A stretch of 64,000 bases of DNA from Basidiobolus meristosporus CBS 931.73. Taxonomy: Eukaryota; Basidiobolomycota; Basidiobolomycetes; Basidiobolales; Basidiobolaceae. Position 1 is the stretch's first letter. Every line of letters begins with the position of its first letter. Below the pieces are notes generated by a model. It had not been told where the DNA came from and did no database searches. It saw only the letters and a list, made by a program, of their open reading frames with translations. A program made the position numbers and the translations under genes. The stretch is from the NCBI GenBank assembly GCA_002104905.1, contig MCFE01000471.1, positions 1 to 64,000 on the forward strand, written 5' to 3'. This document shows, one piece after another, positions 11,990 through 22,212 of this stretch.

Positions 11990-14430
11990 TATATTACAAG
12001 GATCACAGCCAGTGGCTTGTCACACAAGTCATATTCAACCATTCATTGGCCACTACTGTACCAACATTATCTTGCTGGCTGGTTGATACTTCTATGTTGG
12101 CACCTGACCATTCTGGTCACCTTGCACAAACTGAGTCAGGTGAGTTTGTGATGCCTTTAGGCTCATCTCAGCCTTCTGAATATAGCACACAGAGTGATAG
12201 CTCTGACAAAGAAGGTTCACTGAAGGATCTTGAGCCTATCTTCTCTAACAACAAGCCATGTATGATCCTGGTCTAATCCCTATATGCAATGAGACAACAC
12301 CCATTGAAACAAATGCCAAGGACACTTTATGGAGCCAAGTGAGCCCAGTAATCCATCTACTGGTGAATGATGTGGTGTTGTGGCTAGAGAAGCAGTGTGT
12401 TTTCATTCATATGTGTAATGGGGCATTGAGGATTTACTACTACTTATTGCCAAGTTTATCCAGGGATATAACTTGCCATGTACATGGCATAAATGGACAA
12501 GTATCATAGAGCTGCCTACATATGACCTAGAGACTGTTGTGATATTAATATGTGCTAACAGTTGCATGGCACTCACATCCAAAAATGCTTCCACTGCAAT
12601 GTGTCCAAATTGTCAGGAATCTACCTCCATTGAGGGAAAACATTATTCACACTCTGGATATATTCCAGTAAAACCCCATCTGAGGAAGCCAATGCAGTTC
12701 AACAAATATTGCAAAGCTATACAGTATTGCACTCAGTATAAATCAAGTGCAAACATATCCAATATATTTGATGGCAAACATTACAAACAGCTAAGAAGCA
12801 AGGGCTACTTTGAAGGTGTGTGTGACCATGCCTTTAATTTAGCACTTGATGGATTCTCATTAAACTAGTATTCCACCAGCAGATCCTGCTGGCCACTGAT
12901 TCTCAGCAATCCAAATCTGCTGCCCATGTTACAGTATCTGAGAAATGATCTGATGGTAGTCTCACTAGTATTTGGGCCAATATCACCATCCAATCTGGAT
13001 TGCTATCTGTATCCATTGCTGGATGAGTTTTGTATGCTTCTCATTGGGATAACAGTAAATAGCCATCATGTAAAAGTGCATATTATTATCTGCAACAGAG
13101 ATACCCCAGCCATCAGCAAAATAGCAGGTTTTTCTGGGTACTTTGAATGGTATTGCTGTCAAATGTGTGAGATCCAGGGAATATACTCTATAACCCACAC
13201 ACACTATTATTATCCAAGCACCAGGTTAAACAACAGCATATTTCCACAGAGAGAATGTACAGAAGTCAGCATGCAATTGCAGCAAAGTTGGCAAGCTATG
13301 AGCCATTGGCTGGAATATAGAATCTATTGGTAGTCAGAGATACCTAAAATAGAGGGTATCTGTTGGAGCAAAAGCCTTCCACTAGGAGCAATGTATTTGC
13401 TTTTCAACAATATCTCTATACTGATGACCAAGTTGTACTGGGGCATTTCTAGCTAAATGAGCCCTTCAAGATATTGGAGAAGTTTGAAGGAACTTGCAAG
13501 ATATTAGAGTATTTGCTACCCCAAGTACTTCTCACAGGCTCCAATTAATATTCATACACATGTGCAACAATATATATGCAATGACTGGATGAACTGAATA
13601 TGTATTTATTCAAGTGGCATTCTGAAGCCATTTCTAACAAGAGAACATTGGAAGCACTTGGAGTGATATGTGGACAATGAGGGAGTATTTATCCAGAAGC
13701 AGATCACTGATGCCAACTTGACATACCTATAGCTCTTATGAAACAAGTTTGTAACAGGATTTGAGTGGCCAAACTACAAAAATAAAGCTGTACACATAGA
13801 TCTCTGCTGCTACATTATCCATTCTCCACCTCATCTTGCTTGGTATGTGGAGAATATAGACCTTATGTCACCTTTTGGGAGCTTCCTATGGAGCAGATGT
13901 GTGGGAAGATAGGAAGCAAGTCTAGTTGCAGGAACTACCAAAGCCCAATCTAATGAAGAATTTTACCTTCCAGTCAATGATGGATGTGATGAGTTGATAA
14001 ATGGAGGACAGCCTGGAAGAGTTGGAAAGTAATGAGGACAGATGTGCAATTGGAGACACCTATGCCTTTGGAATTAAGAGGCTAAGCAGCCTCAAAGCAT
14101 GAATAATTGGCCAAGTAATGCAAAGTTGGGTTGGATGCAACAATAAGCTAATTTGTATTAGAAAGCTCTACCACAGTATGCCAGGTTTCTCTTGATTTCA
14201 AGCCAACTTCTACACTATTCAATATGGAAGTCACACAAGCAAGAGCCAGAGGGCACCTATAACAGGGACTAGAATCCAGCAGGGAGAAGGAATATATTGG
14301 TTAAATTCCAAATGGTTCTTTGCACATATTCCAGAGGTATTCATGGCAGAAGTGGCAAAAACTAAGCATATATTTGCAGGATATCTAAGTTACCAGCAGT
14401 ACAAGGTATATGGCAACTATGCAAGTATCA
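11990..14430 (+). pseudogene. tnp2-like transposase of copy B, N-terminus deleted
   Basis: The reading begins at YYKDHSQW after a deletion that removed the Cys/His N-terminal motif. It then follows copy C: an acidic Ser-rich stretch near 12,130-12,250, the block CQMCEIQGIYS near 13,155-13,190, a block with FPQRECTEVSMQLQQSW near 13,240-13,290, and the C-terminal KRLSSLKA near 14,080. Stops and shifts near 12,868, 13,333 and further on make it non-coding. Confidence 0.65.
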
Positions 14431-15043
14431 CACTAAAAAGCTGCAAAGTAGAGGTGATAGAGGGGTGTTGATTGCAGCAGGTGCCTGCGTTTGTCAAGGT
14501 TGGTAAGCAGGAGGCCATAGCTTCTTTGATTCAAACTATATGTAGAATACCTAAGGTAGTAGTGGGTAAGAAAACAGGGAGGGGTGTTGCTACAGTGGAA
14601 TATGTGAGTTGCACAAGGGGAGGTAGAAAAAGGAAACATATTTGGTAAATTGGTATGATAGCATTGTACAGAACTAGCAGTGGGCTGTAATACTGCTATG
14701 ATAATGCCATCAGAGACTTGCAATGAGGCCCTCAAAGCACCTTCAAGTTTCTTGCCATATAAGGCAATTGGATGTACTGGCTGATTAGATCCATTTTAAA
14801 TAGTGCAGAGCACATTAAGATTGCAACAATGCCATGCAATAATTGCTACAGCACCAATTGAACCCTGTCAAGTTTTAACTTTACTTGGCAATAAAATTAG
14901 CTAAATGCTGTTGTGATCCCATCATAAGATTTTTAAGTGGGTCACTAGTTCCAGGCTGCTGGTATTATGGCAGTCTCCAAATGGCATCCTGACAGCTGAT
15001 CTGGATTGGATTCACCTGTAAGACCAAATATTTTTTATGGGGT

Positions 15044-15046
15044 GTA
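15044..15046. repeat. Target-site duplication GTA, right of copy B
   Basis: Matches 10,808-10,810. See copy B for the alignment test. Confidence 0.8.
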
Positions 15047-15883
15047 GCATTCAGCAAGGCAAAAATGGAGTACAGATAAGAAGCACTTAGTCACAATAGC
15101 AGCAAAAGACTAGGCAGTCATTAAGGTAAAGGTAAGGTAAAAAGGTCTACCTAGGCCAGAGATTGGGAAGTATCAGAAAAAAACTGCAGCTCTCATCAAT
15201 CAATGCTGCCAGCCCAGAACAGGCTGAATCTCATCACTGCCAAGAAGAATTCTCAGCAAAAAAACAGCAGTTTTCACAAGAGTTGGAAGTGCAGTCAGTT
15301 AAGCTACACTCCAGTGAGGTAGATGAGTCTACAGAGAAAAGCAACTTGCTGACCACTGCCTTCTTGTTCTCCATTGTAGACAGAGTGTAGATTCTATCAA
15401 CAGTCACATCAACAATATCAAGAACTCAGAAGACTATCACAATGCCTATAATGGAATCTAAAACTTTAATAGGCTCACCAAGAAGTTGTAGGACTTCTTC
15501 AAGAGAAATGCTCAACAAAACACACTTGAATATGGCAAGGATTTATTGCAAGACCAGCAGATGATGTGTTAGTCCTTGCAGTGCTGGCTGAAGATCTGGA
15601 TGTATGGGACCAAGTGGACAGACAGTTGCATAAAGCCACTGGGTTCCTGCCAGAGTCATGGAATACAAGGTTTACTTCAGAAATACTTATTGAATAGTAG
15701 ATTCTTACTGAATTACTTGTTGAGTATGGGGTTAGGCTTAATACTGGTGCTGGATGTAGGGACTTGCATAGGTAAATACAATTGGTAATTGAAGTACAAC
15801 TGAAGCTTCAATGTAAATAAATCAATTCATATGCATGAAAAGTAAGAGAATTGGCTGAGTCAGGAAGTAAGGAGGGCAAAAAA

Positions 15884-16232
15884 TGCTGTTAGAGTCTTGG
15901 AGATATTTGATGTGATTTATGATGACAAGTAGATCATGTGGTTTTCACTTAATGATTCATTTTATGTGTAAGTAGTATTTATATTTTAGCATGGTCTTAG
16001 CATAACAAACATGTCAAGTAGGCTTAGGAAGGTCCTAAGAGCATGTGTGCAAAGGTTGGGGCTATTTGGACAACTTTGAGAATTTTCATGTTCTGCGTAC
16101 CTGGTATTTTGGTGAAATATTCCAACCAAGTCCTGACATGGAATTTTGACAGTATCCTCAAGGATTTGAGGTTAATGATCTAAGTAGCTAAGTTAGGTCA
16201 ATATTTAGGTGGAATTACTAACTTTTACAACA
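15884..16232 (-). repeat. 3' LTR of copia-2
   Basis: It begins TGCTGTTAG and ends TTTTACAACA, followed by CTCCCACTC. On the minus strand that is the purine-rich tract GAGTGGGAG. Confidence 0.85.
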
Positions 16233-16239
16233 CTCCCAC

Positions 16240-17356
16240 TCAGCTAAATGTGCATACTGACTAGTCCTGATTTTGACCTGAGGTGTTCAAACTTGTCTCT
16301 AGTTAATGGTTTGGTAATATGTCTGCAATCATTTCATCTGAAGGACAGTATGCAAAGCTAATTATACTATTCTCTATAGCTTCACACATGAAAGGATATC
16401 TAATATCTGTGTGCTCAGTTATAGCATGAAACGTTGGACTTCTACCTAATTGTATACATCCTTGATTATCTTGCAATAAAGTAATAGGCATTTTTTGACA
16501 TAGGCCTAAATCTGTAAAAAGCTTTCTTAATCACATTGCTTCTTTTGTAGCTTCACAGGCAGCCATATACTTTGCCTCTGTGGTGGAATGTGCTACAGTT
16601 GGTTGCTTTCTAGAAGTCTGTGAAATTACTCCTTGACAGTAAGGAAAGGTGTATCCTGTGGTGAACCTTCTGTATTCTAAGTTTTTTCCCCAATCTGCAT
16701 CAGAATATCCTGTAAGATTTTGCTCTAATACCTTACTAGTATATCTTAAGCAGATATCAGCAGTTCCTTTCAGGTACCTAAAATTTGCTTAACTGCCATA
16801 TTATGATCAAGTCCATAGTTCTGATTATGTTAGCTGACAACTCTCACTGAATATGAGATATGTGGACATGTTCTAAGCATGATATACATCAGACTGCCAA
16901 TCATTGATTGCTAAAGAAACTCAGGGCTTTAGATGGCACCAAGCTCTCTTAGTTTAGTTGAGTTTTGACCAAGTTAAGGTTTGTCTCTGTTAAGGTAGTT
17001 GCCAGTTTACAGTCTTCTATTTGGTACTTCTTTAGCATATCTGGAATATACTTGGATTGGCTTAAGGTGATAGTCTGGGTACTTCTGTCTATGGAGAACT
17101 TCATCCCTAGGTAGTAACTGAGTTCTCCATAATTGGACATCTTGAACTCTTTTGAGAGGCTGAATTTAGACTCTTCCATTGTTTCTATGTTATTGGTGTC
17201 TATAATACAATCATTCACATATAGAGCTAATAGAATTGGATTTGACCTAACTGGCTTATAGTATATACAATAGTCAGCATTGCTCCTTTTGAAACCCAGA
17301 GATTCCAAATAAAAATCTATCTTGCAATTCCAGGCTCTTGGTGATTGTTTGAGACC
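16240..17356 (-). pseudogene. copia-2 pol, reverse transcriptase C-part and RNase H
   Basis: The minus-strand reading includes the RT tail with SYYLGMKFSIDRSTQTITLS near 17,060-17,120 and the RNase H/LTR-proximal region near 16,240-16,900. It breaks at 17,356, where copy C begins, and resumes at 22,213. Stops and short indels occur throughout. Confidence 0.85.
17354..17356. repeat. Target-site duplication ACC, left of copy C
   Basis: ACC occurs here and at 22,213-22,215. Joined once, the flanks give the reading GAGACCATATAG that is intact in copia-4 near 26,851. Confidence 0.9.
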
Positions 17357-17722
17357 CCCTATGAAAAATTATTGTAATGATCCCATCAAAAGGCCATCAC
17401 AAAGTCAAAGTCCCATGACTAAGAGGTGCTGATTCCATCAGGATTCCATCCATAGATTGTTAAAATAATTGCACCTCAGATTTCACAAAAACATAGTCAA
17501 AATTTTTCATCACAACAATACATTAGTGGCTTTTGATTGGCTCCTTGCCAATTGCTCACTTTCTGATCCCAGACACTCTTTCACCTTCTATGTTTGTGTG
17601 CATTGATTGGCTATTGCCTCTTTTTGGCACTCCTTACTTCCTGACTCAACTATTTTTCTTACTTTTCATACATATAAATTGATTTATTTCCATACAAACT
17701 TCAGTTGTACCACAATTGCCAA

Positions 17723-19369
17723 TTATATTGATCTATGCAAGTCCCTATACCCTCCACTAACACTAATTGCAACCCCACACTCAACAAGTAACTCCATTAA
17801 AATCCACCACTTAATTAGTATTTCTGCTGTAACTCTCTGGTTCCACAACTTTGGCAGGAACCCAGCAACTTTAAGCCAATATTCACTCACTGGTTCCCAC
17901 ATGTCCTGGTCTGAGGCAGGCACTGAAAGGGCTTGCACCTCATCTGCCAGTCTTTGCAATAAATCCTTGCAATATTCCAGTGTGTTTTCTTGAGCACTGC
18001 TCTTGAAGAAGTGCTGCAACCTCTTGGTGTGCCTATTAATGTTCCAAAAGTGCACTGAACGTATTGCAATAGTCTTTGAGCTCATGACATTGTAGCCTTG
18101 TCTGTCAGTAGGATCTCCACACTGTTGACAATGGAGGATCTGGAGGCTGTGATAGACAAGTTGCCTTTTTTTGCAAACTCATCTCCCTTGCTGGAGTGTA
18201 GCTTAGCTGCCTGCAATTCCAACTCTTGTCAAAGCAGCTTTTTCTTGTTGGTAATTCTTATTGGTTATGATGGGATTCAGTATGTTCTGGACTTGCAGCA
18301 TTAATTGGCAAAAACTGCATTTTTTGCATGCCTCCCTGTCTCGGCCTTGGTAGATACTTTTCATTTACCTTTTTCTTTATCACTCTCAGGTCTTTCACTT
18401 CTACTTTGTCTAAGTGCTTCTTGTAAAGAACTATGATTTCTCCTTGATGAATTCTGCTCTGATGCATCTGTTTTGGCCTGCTTGTCTCTTGCTGGCACAC
18501 TTCTGGCAACCTAGCATTTCTTTCCCACTTGTTTTGAGCTCATAACCATAGTTGTGACAGGCCCTGTAAAAGCTACTGGTTTATATCACTGCAAGATCCT
18601 TCACTGCTACTTGAACTGGGTGCTTCTTGAGTGATACTACACTTTTACCTTGATAAATGTTTTGCTGGTGCATCTGTGTCTGCCTACTTGTTCCTTATTG
18701 GCACTCTTGCAGCAACCTGACATCTCTTTGATGCTTGTCTGGAGCTTTTGGCCTTGCTTGTAATGGGCTCTTGAGAAAGCTGCTGGTTTTTGGGCATGCA
18801 CTCTTGTTCTTCTGCCTTTGATAGTTTCTGCTATTCTAGAGATACTTTCTTAGCATACCAATGCTGGCCCAAAATCCATTTGCCCATTTGAATCCAGGAT
18901 AATGCTCATATTACAAGTCAAGTGCATTCTGCTTGGCCTTGTGTTCCTGATGGTCCCATGGTATGCTGGCCTTAAGGTGGTGATGTGCTGGACTACTGAC
19001 AGCCCCTTGAATATTATCCCACTCTTCATTATTGCACTCAACAGCTTCACAGATCTTCATTGTCTTTTGATTTTTAGGCTTTGATATAAACACCACAATG
19101 TCTCCCTCCCACACTGTGATAGGTTTTTCTGTGGGCTTTATCTTTGGGTACTGTTGTTGTGCTTCAAAGACTGTATGGTGTTCCTCTGCTCCTATGTTGG
19201 GAAATGGCTCAATTCTTGGCTGCAACATTGAGCTACTTGAGTTCCTTCTTTGCAGCAAAGATACGCCTTTCTCTACCTGGGGTATTGATTGTCCAACTGT
19301 GCTTCTGTTGCTGTCAGCAGTGCGGTTTGGTTGGGAACCAGACAACTTTGCTTTATTTTTTGACAGCAT
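17723..19369 (-). pseudogene. Second gene of copy C, function unknown
   Basis: It reads on the minus strand from an ATG at 19,369. It opens with a polar N-terminus, then VWEGDIVVFISKPKNQ near 19,070-19,120. A Lys/Arg-rich repeated stretch near 18,260-18,700 and a C-terminal block LEYCKDLLQRLADE near 17,930-17,975 follow. Stops near 18,600 and 18,400 break it. Related reading frames occur in copies A and B in the same relation to tnp2. I recognise no domain. The basic repeats could bind DNA, as second proteins of CACTA elements do, but that is inference. Confidence 0.5.
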
Positions 19370-19590
19370 ATGTATGGAAGTGAGTCAAACCAAAGGAGAA
19401 GAAGTTTTACATATATGTGTGTATGTGGTGCCTCAACTTTATTTATTATGCTTACTATGGGAAGTCATCACTGAATCTTACATTTGTGTAGGTGCAATGT
19501 TGCAAATACAAGACTGTCTTAAATTCATATGAGTATTGACAAAAAGTGATACAATAGCATTACATTGTTGAAGGTCAAACTATTTGCCCC

Positions 19591-21932
19591 ATGAACAAGA
19601 CTACCTTGATTCAATGTCATCAGAGAAGGGAAAAAAGACCATGTGGCTATTGTAGCAAGCCTCTCTGCCATGAAGCATGCAGACAGCATAGGAAGTATTA
19701 CAAGGATCACAGGGAGTGTTTTGCCACACAAGTCATATTTGACCATTCATTGGTCACTACTTTACCAACATTATCTTGCTTACCAGTTGATACTTCTATA
19801 TTGGCACCTGGCTGTCTTTGTCACCTTGCGCAAACTGAGTCAGGTGAGTTTGTGATGCCTTTAGGCTCACCTCAGCCTTCTGAATATGGCATGCAGAGCA
19901 ATAGCTCTGACAAAGAAGGTTCACTGATGAATTTTGAGCCTATCTCCCCCAACAACAGTACAATGTATGAGCCTGGTCAGATCCCAATATGCAATAAGAC
20001 AACACCAGTTGAAACAAATGCCAAGAATACTTTATTGAGCCAAGTGATCTCAGTAATCCATCTACTGGTGAACGATGTAATGTTGTGGCTAGTGAAGTGG
20101 CATGTTTCCACTAATATCAGTAATGGGGGCTTTGGGGATTTATTACCACTTCTGGCCAAAGTCATTCCAGGATGCAACTTACCATGTACATGGTACAAGT
20201 GGACAACTGTCATGTGGCTAGCAACATACGATCCAGAGACTGTCCTGATTCTGCATGGGTTAACAGTGCATGGCATTCACAACCAAAAATGCTACCATTG
20301 CAACATGTCCAAATTGTCATGAATCCACCACCATTGAGGGAAAACATTGTTCACACTCCAGTTATATTGCAATAATACTCTGTCTGAGGAAGCTAATGCA
20401 GTCCAACATGTATTGCAAAGCTATACAGTATTGCACTCAGTATAAATCAAGTGCAAACATATCCAATATATTTGATGGCAAACATTACAAACAGCTAAGA
20501 AGCAAGGGCTACTTTGATGGTATGTTTGACCATGCCTTTGCTTTAGCACTTGATGAATGCTCATTAAACTAGTATTCCACCAGCAAATCCTGCTGACCAC
20601 TGGTTCTCATCAACCTGAATCTGCCACCCATCTTACAATATCTGAGCCATAATCTGATGTTAGTCTCACTGGTATCTGAGCCTAAATCCCCGTCCAATCT
20701 GGATTGCTATCTGTATCCATTGCTGGATGAGTTTTGTATGCTTCTCATTGGGATAACAGTAAATAGCCATCATGTGAAAGTGCATATTATTATCTGCATT
20801 GGAAATACCCCAGCCATCAGCAAGATAGCAGGTTTTTCTGGGCACAATGAAAGGTGTTGCTGTTGAATGTGTGATGTCAAGGGGATTTACCCCATAACTC
20901 ACACATATTACTTTCACCCAAACATCAGGACCAAGAACCAAAAAAATCAGTTCAAGTTTTGGTAAACACAATACTAGCTAAACTCCCTATTCCTCTACAA
21001 CTCTTGTACCAAGACTTGTAGCAGATTTACTCCATAACTCACATGCATTATTATTGCCCAAACACCAGCACTGAGAACATCATCTTCCCTCAGAGAGAAT
21101 GTACAGAAGTCAGCATGCAATTGCAGCAAAGTTGGCAAGCTATAAGCCATTGGCCAGAATATGGAATCAATTGGACACTGGAGATAATCAAGATAGAGGG
21201 TATCTGTTGGGGCAAAAGCTTTCCACTGGGAGCAATGCATTTTCTTTTCAACAATATCCCAATACTGATGACCAGGTTGTACATGGGGCATTTCAAGCTG
21301 AATGAGTCCTTTAAGATACCAGATAAATTTGAAAGAATTGGTAAGGTATTACAGGGTATCTGCTACCCTAGGTGCTTCTCACAGGCTCTAATCAATATTT
21401 ATACGCATATGCAACAATACAAATGCAAAGACTGGATGAACTGGATATGTATTTATTCAAGTGGCATTCTGAAGCCATTCCTACCAAAAGTACATTGGAA
21501 GCATTGGGAGTCATATGTTGACAATGAAGGAGTATTTATCCAGAAGTGGATCACTGATGCCAACTTCATACATCTACAGCTGTTGTGTGAGGAGTTTGTC
21601 ACAGGATTTGAGTGGCTATACTATAAACATAAAGCTGAATGCATAGATCTCTGCTGCTACAGTATCCGTTCTCTACTCCATCTTGCATGGTGTTAGGAGA
21701 GTAGTGGGCCTTGCTTTACCTTTTGGGAGTTTCCTATGAAGCAGATGTGTGGGGAGCTAGGAAGACAAGTCAAATTGCATGCATTACCATATCCCAATCT
21801 CATCAAGAATACTACCTTCAAGTCTGTCATGGATGTGAGTTGGAAAATACTGAGGACAAATGTGCACATGGAGACATCTATGTATATGGCATTAAGAAGC
21901 TAAGCAGCCCCAATGCATGGGTAATCAGTTAA
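19591..21932 (+). pseudogene. tnp2-like transposase of copy C
   Basis: From ATG at 19,591 it has a Cys/His motif (CGYCSKPLCHEACRQH) at about residues 15-31. A Ser/acidic linker follows, then CPNCHESTTIEGKHC near 20,310-20,355. The family block with TPAISKIAGFSGH lies near 20,808-20,846, a block WGKSFPLGAMHFLFNNIP near 21,210-21,262, and W-rich C-terminal segments up to KKLSSPNAWVIS at 21,932. It is broken by a shift near 20,322, stops near 20,572 and 20,866, and a small insertion at 20,931-21,023. Tnp2-type transposases excise and integrate the element by binding its ends. Confidence 0.7.
20884..21070 (+). repeat. Fragment of gypsy LTR end flanked by a 47-bp imperfect duplication
   Basis: Copies of one 47-bp stretch lie at 20,884-20,930 and 21,024-21,070 (about ten differences). 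Between them is A-rich filler and then about 78 bp (20,946-21,023) that match the last part of the gypsy LTR at 1,758-1,834, ending at its terminus (CTTGTAGCA against CTTGTAACA). The first 47-bp copy is the extra one, because the second continues into normal tnp2-like sequence. Confidence 0.7.
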
Positions 21933-22212
21933 GCAATGCAAAGTTGGGTTGGGTACAGCAAGCAACCAATTTTTGCCAAGATTATGTAAAGGTATAAATA
22001 TCACTTTTACATCCAATAAATCATCAAGTGAAAACTATATAATCTACTTGTTCTCCAAGTCACTTCCAATATCTCCAGGACTCTTACAACAATAAGATCA
22101 CTAAGAGGGTCACTAATTACAAGCTGCTGGTATTATAACAGTCTCTGTATGAGATCTTGACAGTAGATCTGGATTGGATCCACCTGTGAGACCAAATTAT
22201 ACTTCTTAGGGG

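Larger units (their letters stand above)
10811..15043 (+). mobile_element. Copy B: internally deleted Tnp2-type DNA transposon inserted in copy A
   Basis: The left end is CCCTATGAGAAAT and the right end is an imperfect counterpart reading ACCCCATAAAAAAT on the minus strand. It is flanked by a 3-bp GTA duplication and is about 4.2 kb long. Against copy C it lacks about 0.6 kb of the second gene (junction near 11,670). It also lacks about 0.5 kb spanning the divergent promoter and the Cys/His N-terminus of the transposase (junction near 11,992). It is therefore a non-autonomous derivative. Confidence 0.8.
9609..15850 (+). pseudogene. Second gene (orf2) of copy A, split by copy B
   Basis: The gene diverges from the tnp2-like gene and is read on the plus strand at 9,609-10,807 and again at 15,047-15,850, with B inserted between. 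It is the counterpart of the minus-strand second gene of copy C. The blocks IPKPKN near 10,180 and QNALDMF near 10,330 are shared with C. Near 10,500-10,807 a unit of about 69 residues occurs twice (ESSKQEANKCQVARRV.. and GSSKQAAKKYQVANRM..). No known domain is recognised. In CACTA elements a second gene often encodes a DNA-binding partner of the transposase; whether that holds here is inference. Several stops interrupt it. Confidence 0.55.
17357..22212 (+). mobile_element. Copy C: most complete Tnp2-type two-gene DNA transposon (about 4.86 kb)
   Basis: The left end is CCCTATGAAAAAT. The right end is GGGG, with a partly similar inverted terminus. It is flanked by a perfect 3-bp duplication ACC inside the reverse transcriptase of copia-2. 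It carries a plus-strand tnp2-like gene (19,591-21,932) and a minus-strand second gene (19,369 down to about 17,723), diverging from a short shared upstream region near 19,370-19,590. The final 110 bp (about 22,094-22,205) are conserved with copy B. The 3-bp duplication and Tnp2 homology fit the CACTA/EnSpm group, but the termini do not start with CACTA. Confidence 0.85.
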
